DNA of 64,000 nucleotides from Gimesia maris (GCF_008298035.1 NZ_CP042910.1:6386001-6450000); one strand, 5' to 3'; numbered from the stretch's first letter, positions 18,918 through 28,128 are shown. Made by a program: numbers and translations. Notes: generated by a model not told the origin, from the sequence alone.

Positions 18918-19973
18918 ATGTTACGCCGAAGTATAAAAGTATTAGCAGCTGCCGCCGTATTGGGGATCAGCCCCGCATTGCTGACCGCGCAGGCTCCGTT
19001 GGAAGATGCCGGCGCACAACTGGAATCGCAGTCGAAGGCTGCGGGACAGGTGACGAACCCTGCCCCCAAAGTACCGGGAAAAAATGTCAGGATTGATGCC
19101 AATTCAGAGTTGGACTCCAAATCTCAGTTGAATAACAGACAGCTGGATGCCAAGTCAAAACTGGATGCAAAATCACAGTTGGAATCGGATTCACCTCTGA
19201 AGTCCATGAATGAGTCGGACGCTGGTGTGGACGCCAAAGCCAAAGGGAATGCCCGTGGCCTGCAGACTCCACCACAAACCCCCGATGCTGCCGACGGTGC
19301 CATTCAAAGCACTCCCGGTAATGTGGAGATGAGGGGAAAAGTTCAAGGGGATGCTGATTTGGATGTAGATGGAAATCAACCTCTGCGTCATCAGACCAAT
19401 CGCCCACAGACTTTTGACAACCAGACCAATACAGATATTGATGATTTCGTGCGGCAGGGAACCGCTCATCTGGATATTGATGATGCGACCCGTGCCCGCT
19501 ATCGTCACCACAATGGTCACTGGTGGTACAAGACTGAGCAGGGTGCCTGGTTAATTCATAATAATGGTCAGTGGGAATCATTTGATCCTGTGACTTATCG
19601 TAGCCCCGGTCAGCCTATGGACCAGAATTATTACCAGGACGATGACAACTATCAGTCCAGCAACTATTACGATGACGGAAGTTATTACCAGGGCGGTACC
19701 TATTACGATCCCGGCTATAATAACAATGGTTATGGTCGCAATTACTACCGGGGTAACCGATCCCGTAACAACTACTACAACGATCGTGGTTATGGACGCG
19801 GTTATTACAATAACCGGGGAAATAGATTCAATGGTCGTTATGGTAGTGGCTATCGCGGTTTGAATCGTGATCAACGTCAAGGTGCTGCCATCGGTGCCGG
19901 CATCGGAGGTGCCATCGGCGGTAACCGTGGTGCAGCCATCGGAGCTGGAATTGGTGCTGGCGTTGCCGACTAA
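18918..19973 (+). CDS. Secreted repeat-rich protein with C-terminal glycine zipper
   Basis: 351 aa from ATG 18918, with GGAAGGAA 8 nt upstream (ATG 18903 lacks a site). A signal peptide ends near LLTAQA. The N-terminal part has short repeats built on DAKSKLDAKSQLES; the middle has an HxHxGHWWYKT patch; residues about 235-320 are extremely rich in Tyr, Asn, Gly and Arg; the end is a glycine zipper GAAIGAGIGGAIGGNRG. The zipper suggests membrane insertion or self-association in the envelope. Function unknown. Expression appears driven by the sigma-54-like promoter at 18835; a hairpin terminator follows. Confidence 0.75.
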   Translation: MLRRSIKVLAAAAVLGISPALLTAQAPLEDAGAQLESQSKAAGQVTNPAPKVPGKNVRIDANSELDSKSQLNNRQLDAKSKLDAKSQLESDSPLKSMNESDAGVDAKAKGNARGLQTPPQTPDAADGAIQSTPGNVEMRGKVQGDADLDVDGNQPLRHQTNRPQTFDNQTNTDIDDFVRQGTAHLDIDDATRARYRHHNGHWWYKTEQGAWLIHNNGQWESFDPVTYRSPGQPMDQNYYQDDDNYQSSNYYDDGSYYQGGTYYDPGYNNNGYGRNYYRGNRSRNNYYNDRGYGRGYYNNRGNRFNGRYGSGYRGLNRDQRQGAAIGAGIGGAIGGNRGAAIGAGIGAGVAD

Positions 19974-20057
19974 TAATCCAGCGAACAAAATTGATTGAGA
20001 AATAAGGAACTATTTCCTGACCGCAATACTGAATGATGGAGTGAGGTATTGCTCTCG

Positions 20058-20098
20058 AAGCAGGCCAGCAGATGCCCCTCTGCTGGCCTGCTTATTTT
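20058..20098. terminator. Rho-independent terminator
   Basis: 15-bp stem AAGCAGGCCAGCAGA (20058-20072) with its complement at 20079-20093, six-base loop, then TATTTTTG. It lies between the convergent glycine-zipper and 20140 genes. Confidence 0.8.
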
Positions 20099-20139
20099 TG
20101 CGCGCTGAGATAAATCACTCCAAGACGGCAAGCGTTTTA

Positions 20140-20583
20140 TTACTTATCCCTGATGAATTCATCCACGTGGATGGTAAAATAATAACCGGTCAGTGGTGTC
20201 GGCTTGCCGGTTTGCGGGTCACTCCTCGTTTTCAGTTGTAACTGGACACGTTCTGCCAGTTCTTTAATCATGTGTGCGCGTACCTTCGTTTTTCCGTCAA
20301 CCGTAGTACTTGCCAATGAAACCAGCAGATCGGGTCGACCTGTTTTACCTTCAGACGGAATGTAAAGCGAAATGGAATTGATGGGTTTCAATTTTCCTTC
20401 ATCGGCAATATCCAGAACCACGGTCACATGACCAGTACCATGATCGACGACGGACAGCTCATATTTAAGTCCGAGTTCTTCCTTCGACTGACCGATTTCA
20501 AACTCAATCGCCCAGGTATGCTGTCCTGTCAACAATAGTCCCAGAAAACCAAAAAGCATCGTGACCTGTTTGCGTGTCGGCAT
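20140..20583 (-). CDS. Small secreted hypothetical protein
   Basis: 147 aa with a signal peptide (hydrophobic 8-20, cleavage near TWAIEF). A strong GGGGAGGAG site precedes the ATG. The mature part looks like a beta-rich single domain (VTVVLDIADEGKLK, SISLYIPSEGKTG, YYFTIHVDEF) with no motif I recognise. It is 44 nt downstream of the HEAT-domain gene on the same strand, so the two are probably one operon of secreted proteins. Confidence 0.65.
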   Translation of the reverse strand: MPTRKQVTMLFGFLGLLLTGQHTWAIEFEIGQSKEELGLKYELSVVDHGTGHVTVVLDIADEGKLKPINSISLYIPSEGKTGRPDLLVSLASTTVDGKTKVRAHMIKELAERVQLQLKTRSDPQTGKPTPLTGYYFTIHVDEFIRDK

Positions 20584-20627
20584 CGTTTCTCCTCCCCTGA
20601 TAACATGACTGGTTTCAATTAAGAAAT

Positions 20628-21503
20628 TTACCTTTCCCGCGTCTTCAGGAACTGGCTGATCTGCTTAAGCGTTTCCTGATGCTGTTTTTCCGCCTTCGAT
20701 TTGTCTGGTGCTGTCTCAATGATTTTGATCGTCTCTGCCAGACGTTTTTTCAACGCTGCATCATCGGTATCGAGCCTGGACTTCAGGTCTGGCAGCAGCG
20801 GGGTCGCTTTTTTCCCAAACACAGCCAGCGCCCCGGCGGCATTCAGTCGAACCCAGACTTCGTTGTCGTCCAGCAGTTTCGCAATGGCATTCATATTACT
20901 GGAACTGTAGGGATTGAGTCGCGCCAGTAGCCCCGCGTCCCAGCCACGCACGGTAATATCGGAACTGGTCAGCCCCCCGGAAAACCGTTTTTCCAGATCT
21001 GTCAGTTCCAACAGAGTCACACCAGCGGGAATTTTGAGTTGGTCCAGCGGGATTGTCTCGTCGATATAGATACTGAGCATCGGGTAGGGGTTCCAGATCT
21101 TTTCGCCTTGATCTTTCTTTGCGATGACCCGAGCAATGCCGCCCACCAGATGCAGATCCCAATGGAAGGGGATCGTTTTTGTCTGTCGAAATGACTTTGT
21201 GGAAGCGGGGCCGGGACGCAGGACAACCTCATGCTGCTGCTGATTCGTGGCGGCGAATTTCTGCAAAACATCGTTCAGCGCATCAATATCGCCGCGGTAA
21301 TAAGCGTACTCGTTTCCATTCACCCAGACATGATAGACGCGGCTCTCATGATTGATGACCGACATAATCCCGGGCCAGTCCTTGTAATTCAACGCGTTTA
21401 ACGGTTGATTACCAAACGATTCTTGCCCCATAGCCCGGACGAGGGAAGTCATACAGCTTACCACCAACAGGACAGACAATGAAACCAGAAAGACGCGTCG
21501 CAT
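20628..21503 (-). CDS. Secreted protein with a HEAT-like helical region
   Basis: 291 aa. Signal peptide MRRVFLVSLSVLLVVSCMTS, with AGGAGGT 7 nt before the ATG. Residues about 35-170 form a mixed domain of unknown type (NYKDWPGIMSVINHES, PLDQLKIPAGVTLLELTDLE). Residues about 205-255 (AIAKLLDDNEVWVRLNAAGA, LLPDLKSRLDTDDA) look like one or two HEAT repeats, usually protein-binding. The last 35 residues are a charged helix. Leader gene of the pair with 20140. Exact role unknown. Confidence 0.7.
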   Translation of the reverse strand: MRRVFLVSLSVLLVVSCMTSLVRAMGQESFGNQPLNALNYKDWPGIMSVINHESRVYHVWVNGNEYAYYRGDIDALNDVLQKFAATNQQQHEVVLRPGPASTKSFRQTKTIPFHWDLHLVGGIARVIAKKDQGEKIWNPYPMLSIYIDETIPLDQLKIPAGVTLLELTDLEKRFSGGLTSSDITVRGWDAGLLARLNPYSSSNMNAIAKLLDDNEVWVRLNAAGALAVFGKKATPLLPDLKSRLDTDDAALKKRLAETIKIIETAPDKSKAEKQHQETLKQISQFLKTRER

Positions 21504-21672
21504 GGCAGGACCTCCTGAAATGAGGAAATTAGGATCATTGCCTGAAGTGACGTTCGCCGGGAGGTCTTAGTTGCAAAGATTCAGACCAGATACCGGATTT
21601 TCAGGTTTTTATCTCAGCGCGGAGTAAATGACGTTCCGCACGATTGAGAAAAACCTGAAATATTCCGTCGAA

Positions 21673-22422
21673 TCATGGCTCAGGTATGATCTGTTTCACC
21701 CAGGCCGCATTTTTAATCTTGCCGTCGTATTGATTGCCGGACTCATCGTGGGCGACATTGCCCGTGCCTTCGTCGAAGTGATAGAGTACCAGGGTGTCCT
21801 TGTCTGGCTTGAAGCGATGGGCTGGTTCAAAGTCCTCTGAATAACGGGCGACTTTGGAAATACGAACTTCGTCGATCGCGCCTTTAAAAAACTGGTGAGG
21901 CAGACCTGTGCCGTTCGGGTCTGCACCAATCATGAAATCATGGGGTGAGGCCACATGTTTTAAGGTCGTTTCATTAACCGACTCCTGCTTTTTCCCATTG
22001 ACGAACAGCAGGACATTTTTGCCATCGAAAACCGCAGCCAGATGAACCGGTTTGTCATGCTCCGCCTCTGCATCAGACACGACCGAGGCATAACCGGCGT
22101 TTGACTTGCGACCTTCATTGAAGTGCACCATCCAGTGACCGCCCGAATAATGAATGCCCACCCCCGCCAACTGCAGATTGGCCACTACGGACGCACGAAT
22201 GTAGTTGTCATCCCGCGTCTCAGGTTTGGCCCAGGCTTCCAGCGTAATCGGATGATCGCCGTCATACCGCAACTTCGGGATGATCACCTGGCCTTTGCCT
22301 TGAAACTCCAGACTGGATTTGCCTGCCTCTGCTTTGGAGTTAACTTCCCCCTGAACAGGCAACAGAGTAAAGTGAACGGGCAGGAAGATCAAAAGCATCA
22401 GAAACAAGGGGCGAACGGACAT
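21673..22422 (-). CDS. Secreted LamG (concanavalin A-like) domain protein
   Basis: 249 aa from ATG 22422, which has AAGGGAA 10 nt upstream; an earlier in-frame start (22470) would put 16 residues before the signal peptide. After a long hydrophobic leader ending near PVQGEV there is one jelly-roll domain: ITLEAWAKPE, VHLAAVFDGKNVLLFVNGKK, DFMIGADPNG, FKGAIDEVRISKVARY and DTLVLYHFDEGTGN. These are standard LamG_3 strand motifs. Such domains bind glycans or proteins at planctomycete surfaces. Single-gene unit. Confidence 0.88.
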   Translation of the reverse strand: MSVRPLFLMLLIFLPVHFTLLPVQGEVNSKAEAGKSSLEFQGKGQVIIPKLRYDGDHPITLEAWAKPETRDDNYIRASVVANLQLAGVGIHYSGGHWMVHFNEGRKSNAGYASVVSDAEAEHDKPVHLAAVFDGKNVLLFVNGKKQESVNETTLKHVASPHDFMIGADPNGTGLPHQFFKGAIDEVRISKVARYSEDFEPAHRFKPDKDTLVLYHFDEGTGNVAHDESGNQYDGKIKNAAWVKQIIPEP

Positions 22423-22593
22423 TTTCCAGTTCCCTTCTGGTGAAACGACAAGACAGAACATACTGAACAACCATCCTAGCCTGTTTTAAATCGGTCCTGC
22501 CAGACTAAAATCTTTTTTTGGTTGAAAATAATTGACATTATACTTGTCGAACACGTACCAGCTGCAACCTATGCCTTCTCCGAATAAAAAACA

Positions 22594-23085
22594 ATGAGTC
22601 ACAGACCAGTACAGCCAAGCGGGCCTTATCATGATTTCTGGATATTTGCAGAAAGCGCTCGCGCGTACTCAGATTATGATGATTTACTGAGTCGCAAAGA
22701 TGCGCCCGTGCGTGTTCCCGATGATCTGCTTCGTTATTTTAACGACTGTTTCAACTGGATTCCCACACTAAACCCCGCAGTCTCCAATCAGAAGCAAACC
22801 GGCCTCGGTTTTAATTATTATGGCCTGACTATCGTCAACAAACAGGGAGCGGAAAACTGGGAACGGATTCTATTTCATCTCAAAGAGCTTTATCAAGGTG
22901 CCCCCGATCTCATCCATCTGACCGGTCCCTGGACCACTGATCCACCAACCCATTCTTCAACTGCCGGCTACTATGAAGTGCTCGAAATCAAAAAAACATG
23001 GATAATCTCTGTGCTGACGACACTTCACGAATTTGCCCGACAGGCTTCCACTGGCTCTCATTATGTGCTGCACCTCGGAATGTAA
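22594..23085 (+). CDS. Hypothetical protein
   Basis: 163 aa, soluble, family not recognised. It starts MSHRPVQPSGPYHDFWIF. An early DYDDLLSRKDAPV region is followed by aromatic-rich alternating sequence (GLGFNYYGLTIVNKQGAENW) and a C-terminal helix ending HYVLHLGM. Size and style resemble the small orphan or immunity-type proteins scattered in planctomycete genomes, but nothing here proves that. It is convergent with the small membrane protein at 23087, stops 1 bp apart. Confidence 0.6.
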   Translation: MSHRPVQPSGPYHDFWIFAESARAYSDYDDLLSRKDAPVRVPDDLLRYFNDCFNWIPTLNPAVSNQKQTGLGFNYYGLTIVNKQGAENWERILFHLKELYQGAPDLIHLTGPWTTDPPTHSSTAGYYEVLEIKKTWIISVLTTLHEFARQASTGSHYVLHLGM

Positions 23086-23086
23086 T

Positions 23087-23293
23087 TCAATGGCGATACA
23101 TGGCATTGGCGAGTAAACCAAAGACAACGGCAGAAGCCAGCAGGTAGAGACTGCCTCCCACAGCTTCCGCATTAAAAAACGCCATCACAGATCCGATGAT
23201 CCCGATAAAACCTGTCAGAACTCCGCCAAAATAGACCAGTCCCGCTTCTGCAGAACCACGTTGTTTTTCTGCTTTGTGTGCTTCGGAATCCAT
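23087..23293 (-). CDS. Small two-helix membrane protein
   Basis: 68 aa from ATG 23293 with AGGAAAA upstream; an ATG at 23308 lacks a site. A charged N-terminus is followed by two hydrophobic segments, roughly residues 19-40 and 45-65, joined by a short GG-containing turn. Unknown function. Same strand as the 23335 and 23668 genes and close enough to be in one operon. Confidence 0.6.
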   Translation of the reverse strand: MDSEAHKAEKQRGSAEAGLVYFGGVLTGFIGIIGSVMAFFNAEAVGGSLYLLASAVVFGLLANAMYRH

Positions 23294-23334
23294 GTCCGTT
23301 TTCCTCATGTTGAAATCAAACTGGTAACATTTTT

Positions 23335-23643
23335 CTACTTTTGTTCTTCGGTCACAACAGGCTGATCTGATTTTGCATCGCCTCCTGAGCCTCCCACCTG
23401 GAACGCGATTCCAAAGCAGAGCCCCGCCAACAGGACGGAAATGGGAATCGAATACACTCTCAACAGGTTGGCGATGGAGATTCGCTGCAACAGATCACCG
23501 GGCAGTTCCATGCCCATATCCTGTTCGCCATCCCAGCCCCGATCCAGGGCGGCCTGGCGAAATTCGCCTTCCGTTTTCCAGATGAAACCGAACATCGCCA
23601 GAATTAAAAATCCTGTCATGAAAGCAGCAATCAGATACTTCAT
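23335..23643 (-). CDS. Small membrane protein of unknown function
   Basis: 102 aa with hydrophobic segments at about 3-22 and 65-83. The loop between them is acidic and Gly-rich (ALDRGWDGEQDMGMELPGDL). The C-terminus is polar. It sits 24 nt after the NADH dehydrogenase gene, with the smaller membrane protein gene following, so a link with respiratory membranes is possible but unproven. Confidence 0.6.
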   Translation of the reverse strand: MKYLIAAFMTGFLILAMFGFIWKTEGEFRQAALDRGWDGEQDMGMELPGDLLQRISIANLLRVYSIPISVLLAGLCFGIAFQVGGSGGDAKSDQPVVTEEQK

Positions 23644-23667
23644 CTTAAACGGCTCCTTGACTGAGAT

Positions 23668-25023
23668 TCAGGACTCGTCGGTTTCGTGCTGATTCTTTTT
23701 GCCGGGTTTGACATCCGGGGGCTGATGATCAGAATAGAGTTGTTTGATGTGGACTTTGGGGTCGCCGGTAATCAGTCGCGAGCGGCGGGTTTTCCAGATG
23801 TAGTTCCAGCACCAGTCAAGCATGACTTTGAAACGATTGCGAAATCCGACCAGGAACATGACGTGGAGAATGTTCCAGGAGATCCAGCCCAGAATGCCGC
23901 CATAATGGATTTTGCCGATCGCGGCGATCGCATTTCCACGACCGATCATCGCCATGGAACCTTTGTCATAATAACTGAACTGCGGCCGCTCTTGCGGTGC
24001 GTTCCCATTGAGTTCCTGTTTGATAATGTCCGCGACGAAACGACCGGTCTGAATAGCGCCCTGCGCCAGACCGGGCACCGGTTTACCGGTTTTCGCATCA
24101 GTCGCATGCGCGGCGTCTCCGACCACAAACACTTCGGGGTGGCCGGGAATCGACATATCCGGCCCCACAACGATTCGGCTGCCTCGATCGACTTCAGTGT
24201 CCAGTGTTTTCGCCAGATCCTGTCCCTGTACGCCCGCGGCCCAGAAGACGTTCTCGGCATTAATCGTTTCCTCGCCGATTTTCACGCCATCTTCGGTCAC
24301 ATCGGTTACGTGCACATTCAGATGGATTTCCACCCCCATCTTTTCCAGTACCTGCTGAGCGCGGGCGCTCAAATCTTCGGGCATGGGCCCCACCAGTCGC
24401 GAACCGCCATCAACGAGAATCACGCGGGCCATATCACAGTGTATATTTCGAAATTCACGGGGCAGGGTTTCAGACGCGACTTCTTTGATGGCGCCAGCCA
24501 GTTCGACTCCCGTCGGTCCCCCTCCGACAACCACAAACGTCAGAATCTTGCGGCGGGCTTCTTCATCGGCTTCCCATTCCGCTTCTTCAAACGCGAGATA
24601 GAGCCGCCTGCGGATTTCCAGCGCATCATCAATCGACTTCAATCCCGGTGCATGCACACGATATTCATCGTGACCGAAATACGACTGCCGGGCACCGGTG
24701 GCGATGACCAGGTAATCGTAGTCGAGTTCGCCGCCATCAAAGCAGACCAGCTTTTTATCAAAGTCAATCGCGGTGACTTCCCCTAACGCGACGTGCACAT
24801 TCTTCTGCTTCCAGAGAATCTTACGAATGGGAGCCGCGATATTTGCCGGGTCCAGTTCGCCCGTCGCCACCTGGTACAGCAGGGGCTGAAACAGGTGATA
24901 ATTCCGCTTGTCAATCAGATCGATTTCGACCGCTTCATTTTTGAATGCTTTGGCAACATTGATACCGCCAAACCCGCCTCCGATGATGACGATTCGCGGC
25001 AGGACCTTAGAAGTCTGATTCAT
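23668..25023 (-). CDS. ndh: Type II NADH dehydrogenase-like FAD oxidoreductase
   Basis: 451 aa non-proton-pumping NADH:quinone oxidoreductase, peripheral on the cytoplasmic membrane. Two dinucleotide folds are clear: IVIIGGGFGG near residue 12 (FAD) and VVVGGGPTGVELAG near 165 (NADH). The family signature AAGVQGQDLAKTL and FVVGDAAHA (second FAD contact) follow, then GLAQGAIQTG. The C-terminal amphipathic region (GILGWISWNILHVMFL) matches the membrane-binding part of NDH-2. First gene of a probable operon with two small membrane proteins. Confidence 0.92.
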   Translation of the reverse strand: MNQTSKVLPRIVIIGGGFGGINVAKAFKNEAVEIDLIDKRNYHLFQPLLYQVATGELDPANIAAPIRKILWKQKNVHVALGEVTAIDFDKKLVCFDGGELDYDYLVIATGARQSYFGHDEYRVHAPGLKSIDDALEIRRRLYLAFEEAEWEADEEARRKILTFVVVGGGPTGVELAGAIKEVASETLPREFRNIHCDMARVILVDGGSRLVGPMPEDLSARAQQVLEKMGVEIHLNVHVTDVTEDGVKIGEETINAENVFWAAGVQGQDLAKTLDTEVDRGSRIVVGPDMSIPGHPEVFVVGDAAHATDAKTGKPVPGLAQGAIQTGRFVADIIKQELNGNAPQERPQFSYYDKGSMAMIGRGNAIAAIGKIHYGGILGWISWNILHVMFLVGFRNRFKVMLDWCWNYIWKTRRSRLITGDPKVHIKQLYSDHQPPDVKPGKKNQHETDES

Positions 25024-25088
25024 GGTGATCTCAGTTTCTGGAGTAAGTAAAGCAGCGCAGAATTCGGGGGAACATCAGTCGGTGTCTG

Positions 25089-26345
25089 TCAGTCGAAAAC
25101 ATGCCCGTGATCATAGCGTTCGTCGATGCCTGCCGCTTCGGTCAGAGCGGCGACATTGGACTTCGTAAAGAAGCCCTCGTATTTGTGGCAGCGTTCGACA
25201 TATTCGGTAATCAGAATCGAATACTGGGAATGTTTGGAGAATATCTGTTTCAGATTGGGTTCATCCAGGCATTCCCCGACGACATGTGCCAGGAACGGAA
25301 TGCCTCGGTCTTTGAGAGTCTGCACGACGTAATCCACATTCTTTTCGCCGCCGCGATGATCGCCGTCGAGCACTTCATAGGCAATATGATGGAGTCGGCG
25401 TCCGTAATTGCGGACGAAGTCTTCGGTGGGCATGGGTAGATTTTCGAAGGAGTTCACGAAGGAGGGTGTATTGTTGGCAGTGAAGACTTTGGCGGGTGAT
25501 TTTTTATCGTTATCGACATAGCCGTTCCGCGTTACATTCGTGGAAGAGTTCATCTCCGAAATATTGTAAGCGCCCCAGAAGTAATGGTTGGACATGGTCA
25601 GAAATTCGAGGATGGCATCTTCCCGTTCGCCGGCCAGAATCCGGGTGGCCAGATGGTCGACGCCCAGCACCAGTTTATTCAGCTGATGCGCTTCGCCAAA
25701 CGCGAGCACCTGGTTCAGCGACTCCATAACTTCGGGTGCCAGTTCGAACGGTTTTCCCAGCTGAAGTACGTCGTAGTCGTCGATGTCTTCTTGAGTATAG
25801 CCGACCCGGTTACAGGTGAAATCGGAAGGGAAGGTGAATACAAAATGCGCATCGGTAAAGAACGGATTTTTGGTTTCGTGATGATAATTGAAGCGGACAC
25901 TGTGTGACTCAAGTGTGCTCCGCGTTTCGTTGACATCTTTGGTACTGAAGATTTCACCGATGTAACGGGCGTTAGGCTTTTTGCTGGAGAGTGGATAGAG
26001 CCGATTGAACATGGTGATTTCGTCGGCGTAGTCCTTCTCCAGCGGTTCCAGGATGAACATCCGCGGATAATCGGGATGCGAAGTCAGGATATATACATTA
26101 TGCGTATTATTTCTGAAAGCAGCAGAAAAACGATAAGGGCTCATCAGGTAAAGTTCATGCAGATAAGGCAGGACTTCTCCCGTTTCCACCTGCAGCACCA
26201 TGCCACGCATGGTACCGAGCAGGTCTTCGATGCCACTGGACTTGCGACGTTCGAAAATCTTCATCCGGTAGTCTTCAAAAAACTCGGAGTTCTTTTTGTC
26301 GCCGCCCGGTTGATACTCTAATGTATTGATACTCACTGGAATCAT
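25089..26345 (-). CDS. HPPD-like dioxygenase of the VOC superfamily
   Basis: 418 aa from ATG 26345, with AGGAAAGGG just upstream. The C-terminal half has the vicinal-oxygen-chelate layout of 4-hydroxyphenylpyruvate dioxygenase: GVDHLA (His231), LHHIAYEV (His320), DRGIPFL, and QIFSKHSQYSILITEYVER with Glu381 as third iron ligand. The N-terminal half is the expected ligand-free partner domain. It is longer than usual HPPD (about 360 aa) and diverged around the substrate pocket, so tyrosine catabolism is possible but another 2-oxo acid is equally likely. Monocistronic. Confidence 0.7.
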   Translation of the reverse strand: MIPVSINTLEYQPGGDKKNSEFFEDYRMKIFERRKSSGIEDLLGTMRGMVLQVETGEVLPYLHELYLMSPYRFSAAFRNNTHNVYILTSHPDYPRMFILEPLEKDYADEITMFNRLYPLSSKKPNARYIGEIFSTKDVNETRSTLESHSVRFNYHHETKNPFFTDAHFVFTFPSDFTCNRVGYTQEDIDDYDVLQLGKPFELAPEVMESLNQVLAFGEAHQLNKLVLGVDHLATRILAGEREDAILEFLTMSNHYFWGAYNISEMNSSTNVTRNGYVDNDKKSPAKVFTANNTPSFVNSFENLPMPTEDFVRNYGRRLHHIAYEVLDGDHRGGEKNVDYVVQTLKDRGIPFLAHVVGECLDEPNLKQIFSKHSQYSILITEYVERCHKYEGFFTKSNVAALTEAAGIDERYDHGHVFD

Positions 26346-26655
26346 CCCTTTCCTGAAACTGTGATGCATTTGATTTTCTGGTTTGAATATACCTGAAAGG
26401 AACTGCCGTCGCCGCGACTCCCTTAACCGGTTTCGTAGACTGCAGCAGACCTTATGTTACCGCACAAAATCGGATTTGTAATGTTTGGATTGCTTTCTTT
26501 TCATTTTTTTCACAGTCAATGGGAGATACGGCATCGACTGTCCTGCAGCGAAAGTGGAATTCCGCCACGCAGATTCGGAATGACAGCCCCGGCATTTCAA
26601 GTTATGCTGAATTCCTGGAAACCGTCTCAATTTTACTGTGGAGAGATTCGCGCCA
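26346..26655. other. Divergent intergenic region
   Basis: 310 bases between the HPPD-like gene and the second sulfatase. Mixed composition with a T-rich stretch around 26485-26515. I see no terminator, repeat or RNA gene; it presumably holds both promoters. Confidence 0.35.
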
Positions 26656-28128
26656 ATGAAACGCACTCAAATTGATGCCCAGCCCGCTTTCAGGAATTTG
26701 ATCTTTCCGATCCTGTCCCTCTCTGTTTTCCTCGGCAGTCAGGGGAGGATCGCCGCAGCGGAACCCGTGCGTTCTCCCAATATTGTGCTGATTATTTCAG
26801 ACGATCAGACATTTCGTGATTTCGGCTTCATGGGCAACACAGAGATTCAGACGCCTCACATCGATCGGCTGGCAAAACAATCGGCCCGGTATGTGAATGG
26901 CTATCTGCCGACCAGTGTCTGCAGCCCCTCGCTGGCCACCCTGCTGACCGGCCTGTATCCGCATCAAAGCGGGATCCATTACAACCATCCGCCTCCAGGT
27001 AATAGTGCCTTCAATAAAATGACATCTCGCAGGGAATACGAGTCAACCCGCAGCCAGGCGTTTCAACTGATCCAGAACGTCGATACGCTGCCCCGCATTC
27101 TGGCGGCGAACGGTTACCGCTGTCTGCAGACGGGCAAGTTCTGGGAAGGTCATTATCGCAACGCCGGATTTACCGAAGGGATGACCATTTTCGAACCGGT
27201 GCCCGGTCAGTCGTTCGGCGGCAATCGCAGACTGGCAAATGGGGAACTGGCGGCGCACGGCAATGGAGACTGGGGATTGAAGATCGGTCGGGAAACGATG
27301 CAGCCGATTTATGACTTCGTCAAAGACTGCGAACAGAAGTCAACACCGTGGCTCGTCTGGTATGCACCTTACCTGCCTCATCAGCCTCACGATTCCCCCC
27401 GAAAATATTTTGACCTGTATCGCAATAATCCGCGCGTGGCGAAAAATGAAATCGCGTATTATGCCAGCTGTTCGCAATTCGATGAGACTGTGGGAGAACT
27501 GGTCCAGTTCGTAGAACAGCAGGCCGACCCGAACAATACGCTGTTTCTGTTTGTCATTGACAATGGCTGGACGCCGGGCGAAAGACCAATGAAGCCACGC
27601 GAAAACTTTCATCATACGAAAGAGAGTAAACGCTCTCCCTATGAAGACGGTCTGCGTTCACCCATCCTGATCCGCTGGGACGGGCACACTAAATCTGCCA
27701 CGCATACAGCGCTGGTCAGCAGTATTGATATCGTGCCGACACTGCTGCATGCAGCCGGTCAGGGAACACAGGCGGCGAAACTGCCAGGCGTCAACCTGCT
27801 CCCTTCGGCGCAAGGGGAAGCCGCATTGCCAGAAGATCGCGCCGTCTATGGAGAAGTCTTTCCGGGAGATGCGACGGCATTGAAACAGCCGGAACGGGAA
27901 GTCGCACATCGCTGGATCCGCAAAGGAAATCTGAAACTGATTACTTCGCATAACCCGAATGCACAAGGGAAAACGTGGAATAATTACACCCGAGGCGATG
28001 TGCTGTTCGACCTGGAAGACGATCCAGGCGAGACGAAGAACCTGATCAACGATCCCGCTTCTGCTGAGTCACTGGCAGAACTGCGACGGTTACTGGATGC
28101 CTGGTGGAATCCTGCGAAAGCCGATTAG
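26656..28128 (+). CDS. Secreted sulfatase-family protein with variant CSPSL motif
   Basis: 490 aa from ATG 26656 (GGAGAG about 12 nt upstream), with a signal peptide ending near RIAAAEP. Alkaline-phosphatase-fold markers are present: IVLIISDDQTFRDFG, the heparan-N-sulfatase-like block LLTGLYPHQSG, VWYAPYLPHQPH, LFLFVIDNGW, SIDIVPTLLHAAG. The formylglycine signature reads CSPSLATLLTG, so the Arg of CxPxR (residue 93) is Leu; the Cys (89) remains. This may impair Cys conversion or the active site. It stands next to a convergent RraA-like gene. Confidence 0.88.
   Translation: MKRTQIDAQPAFRNLIFPILSLSVFLGSQGRIAAAEPVRSPNIVLIISDDQTFRDFGFMGNTEIQTPHIDRLAKQSARYVNGYLPTSVCSPSLATLLTGLYPHQSGIHYNHPPPGNSAFNKMTSRREYESTRSQAFQLIQNVDTLPRILAANGYRCLQTGKFWEGHYRNAGFTEGMTIFEPVPGQSFGGNRRLANGELAAHGNGDWGLKIGRETMQPIYDFVKDCEQKSTPWLVWYAPYLPHQPHDSPRKYFDLYRNNPRVAKNEIAYYASCSQFDETVGELVQFVEQQADPNNTLFLFVIDNGWTPGERPMKPRENFHHTKESKRSPYEDGLRSPILIRWDGHTKSATHTALVSSIDIVPTLLHAAGQGTQAAKLPGVNLLPSAQGEAALPEDRAVYGEVFPGDATALKQPEREVAHRWIRKGNLKLITSHNPNAQGKTWNNYTRGDVLFDLEDDPGETKNLINDPASAESLAELRRLLDAWWNPAKAD

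Noticed and set aside
19578-19988. 136-aa minus-strand frame made of Thr, Ile and Val
   Set aside because: Shadow of the Tyr/Asn/Gly repeat region of the glycine-zipper gene.
21628-21840. 70-aa plus-strand frame with a hydrophobic stretch
   Set aside because: Mostly antisense to the 3' end of the LamG gene, whose strands are well conserved.
23686-24786. 366-aa plus-strand open frame
   Set aside because: Long but exactly antisense to the type II NADH dehydrogenase, which has full FAD/NAD motifs.
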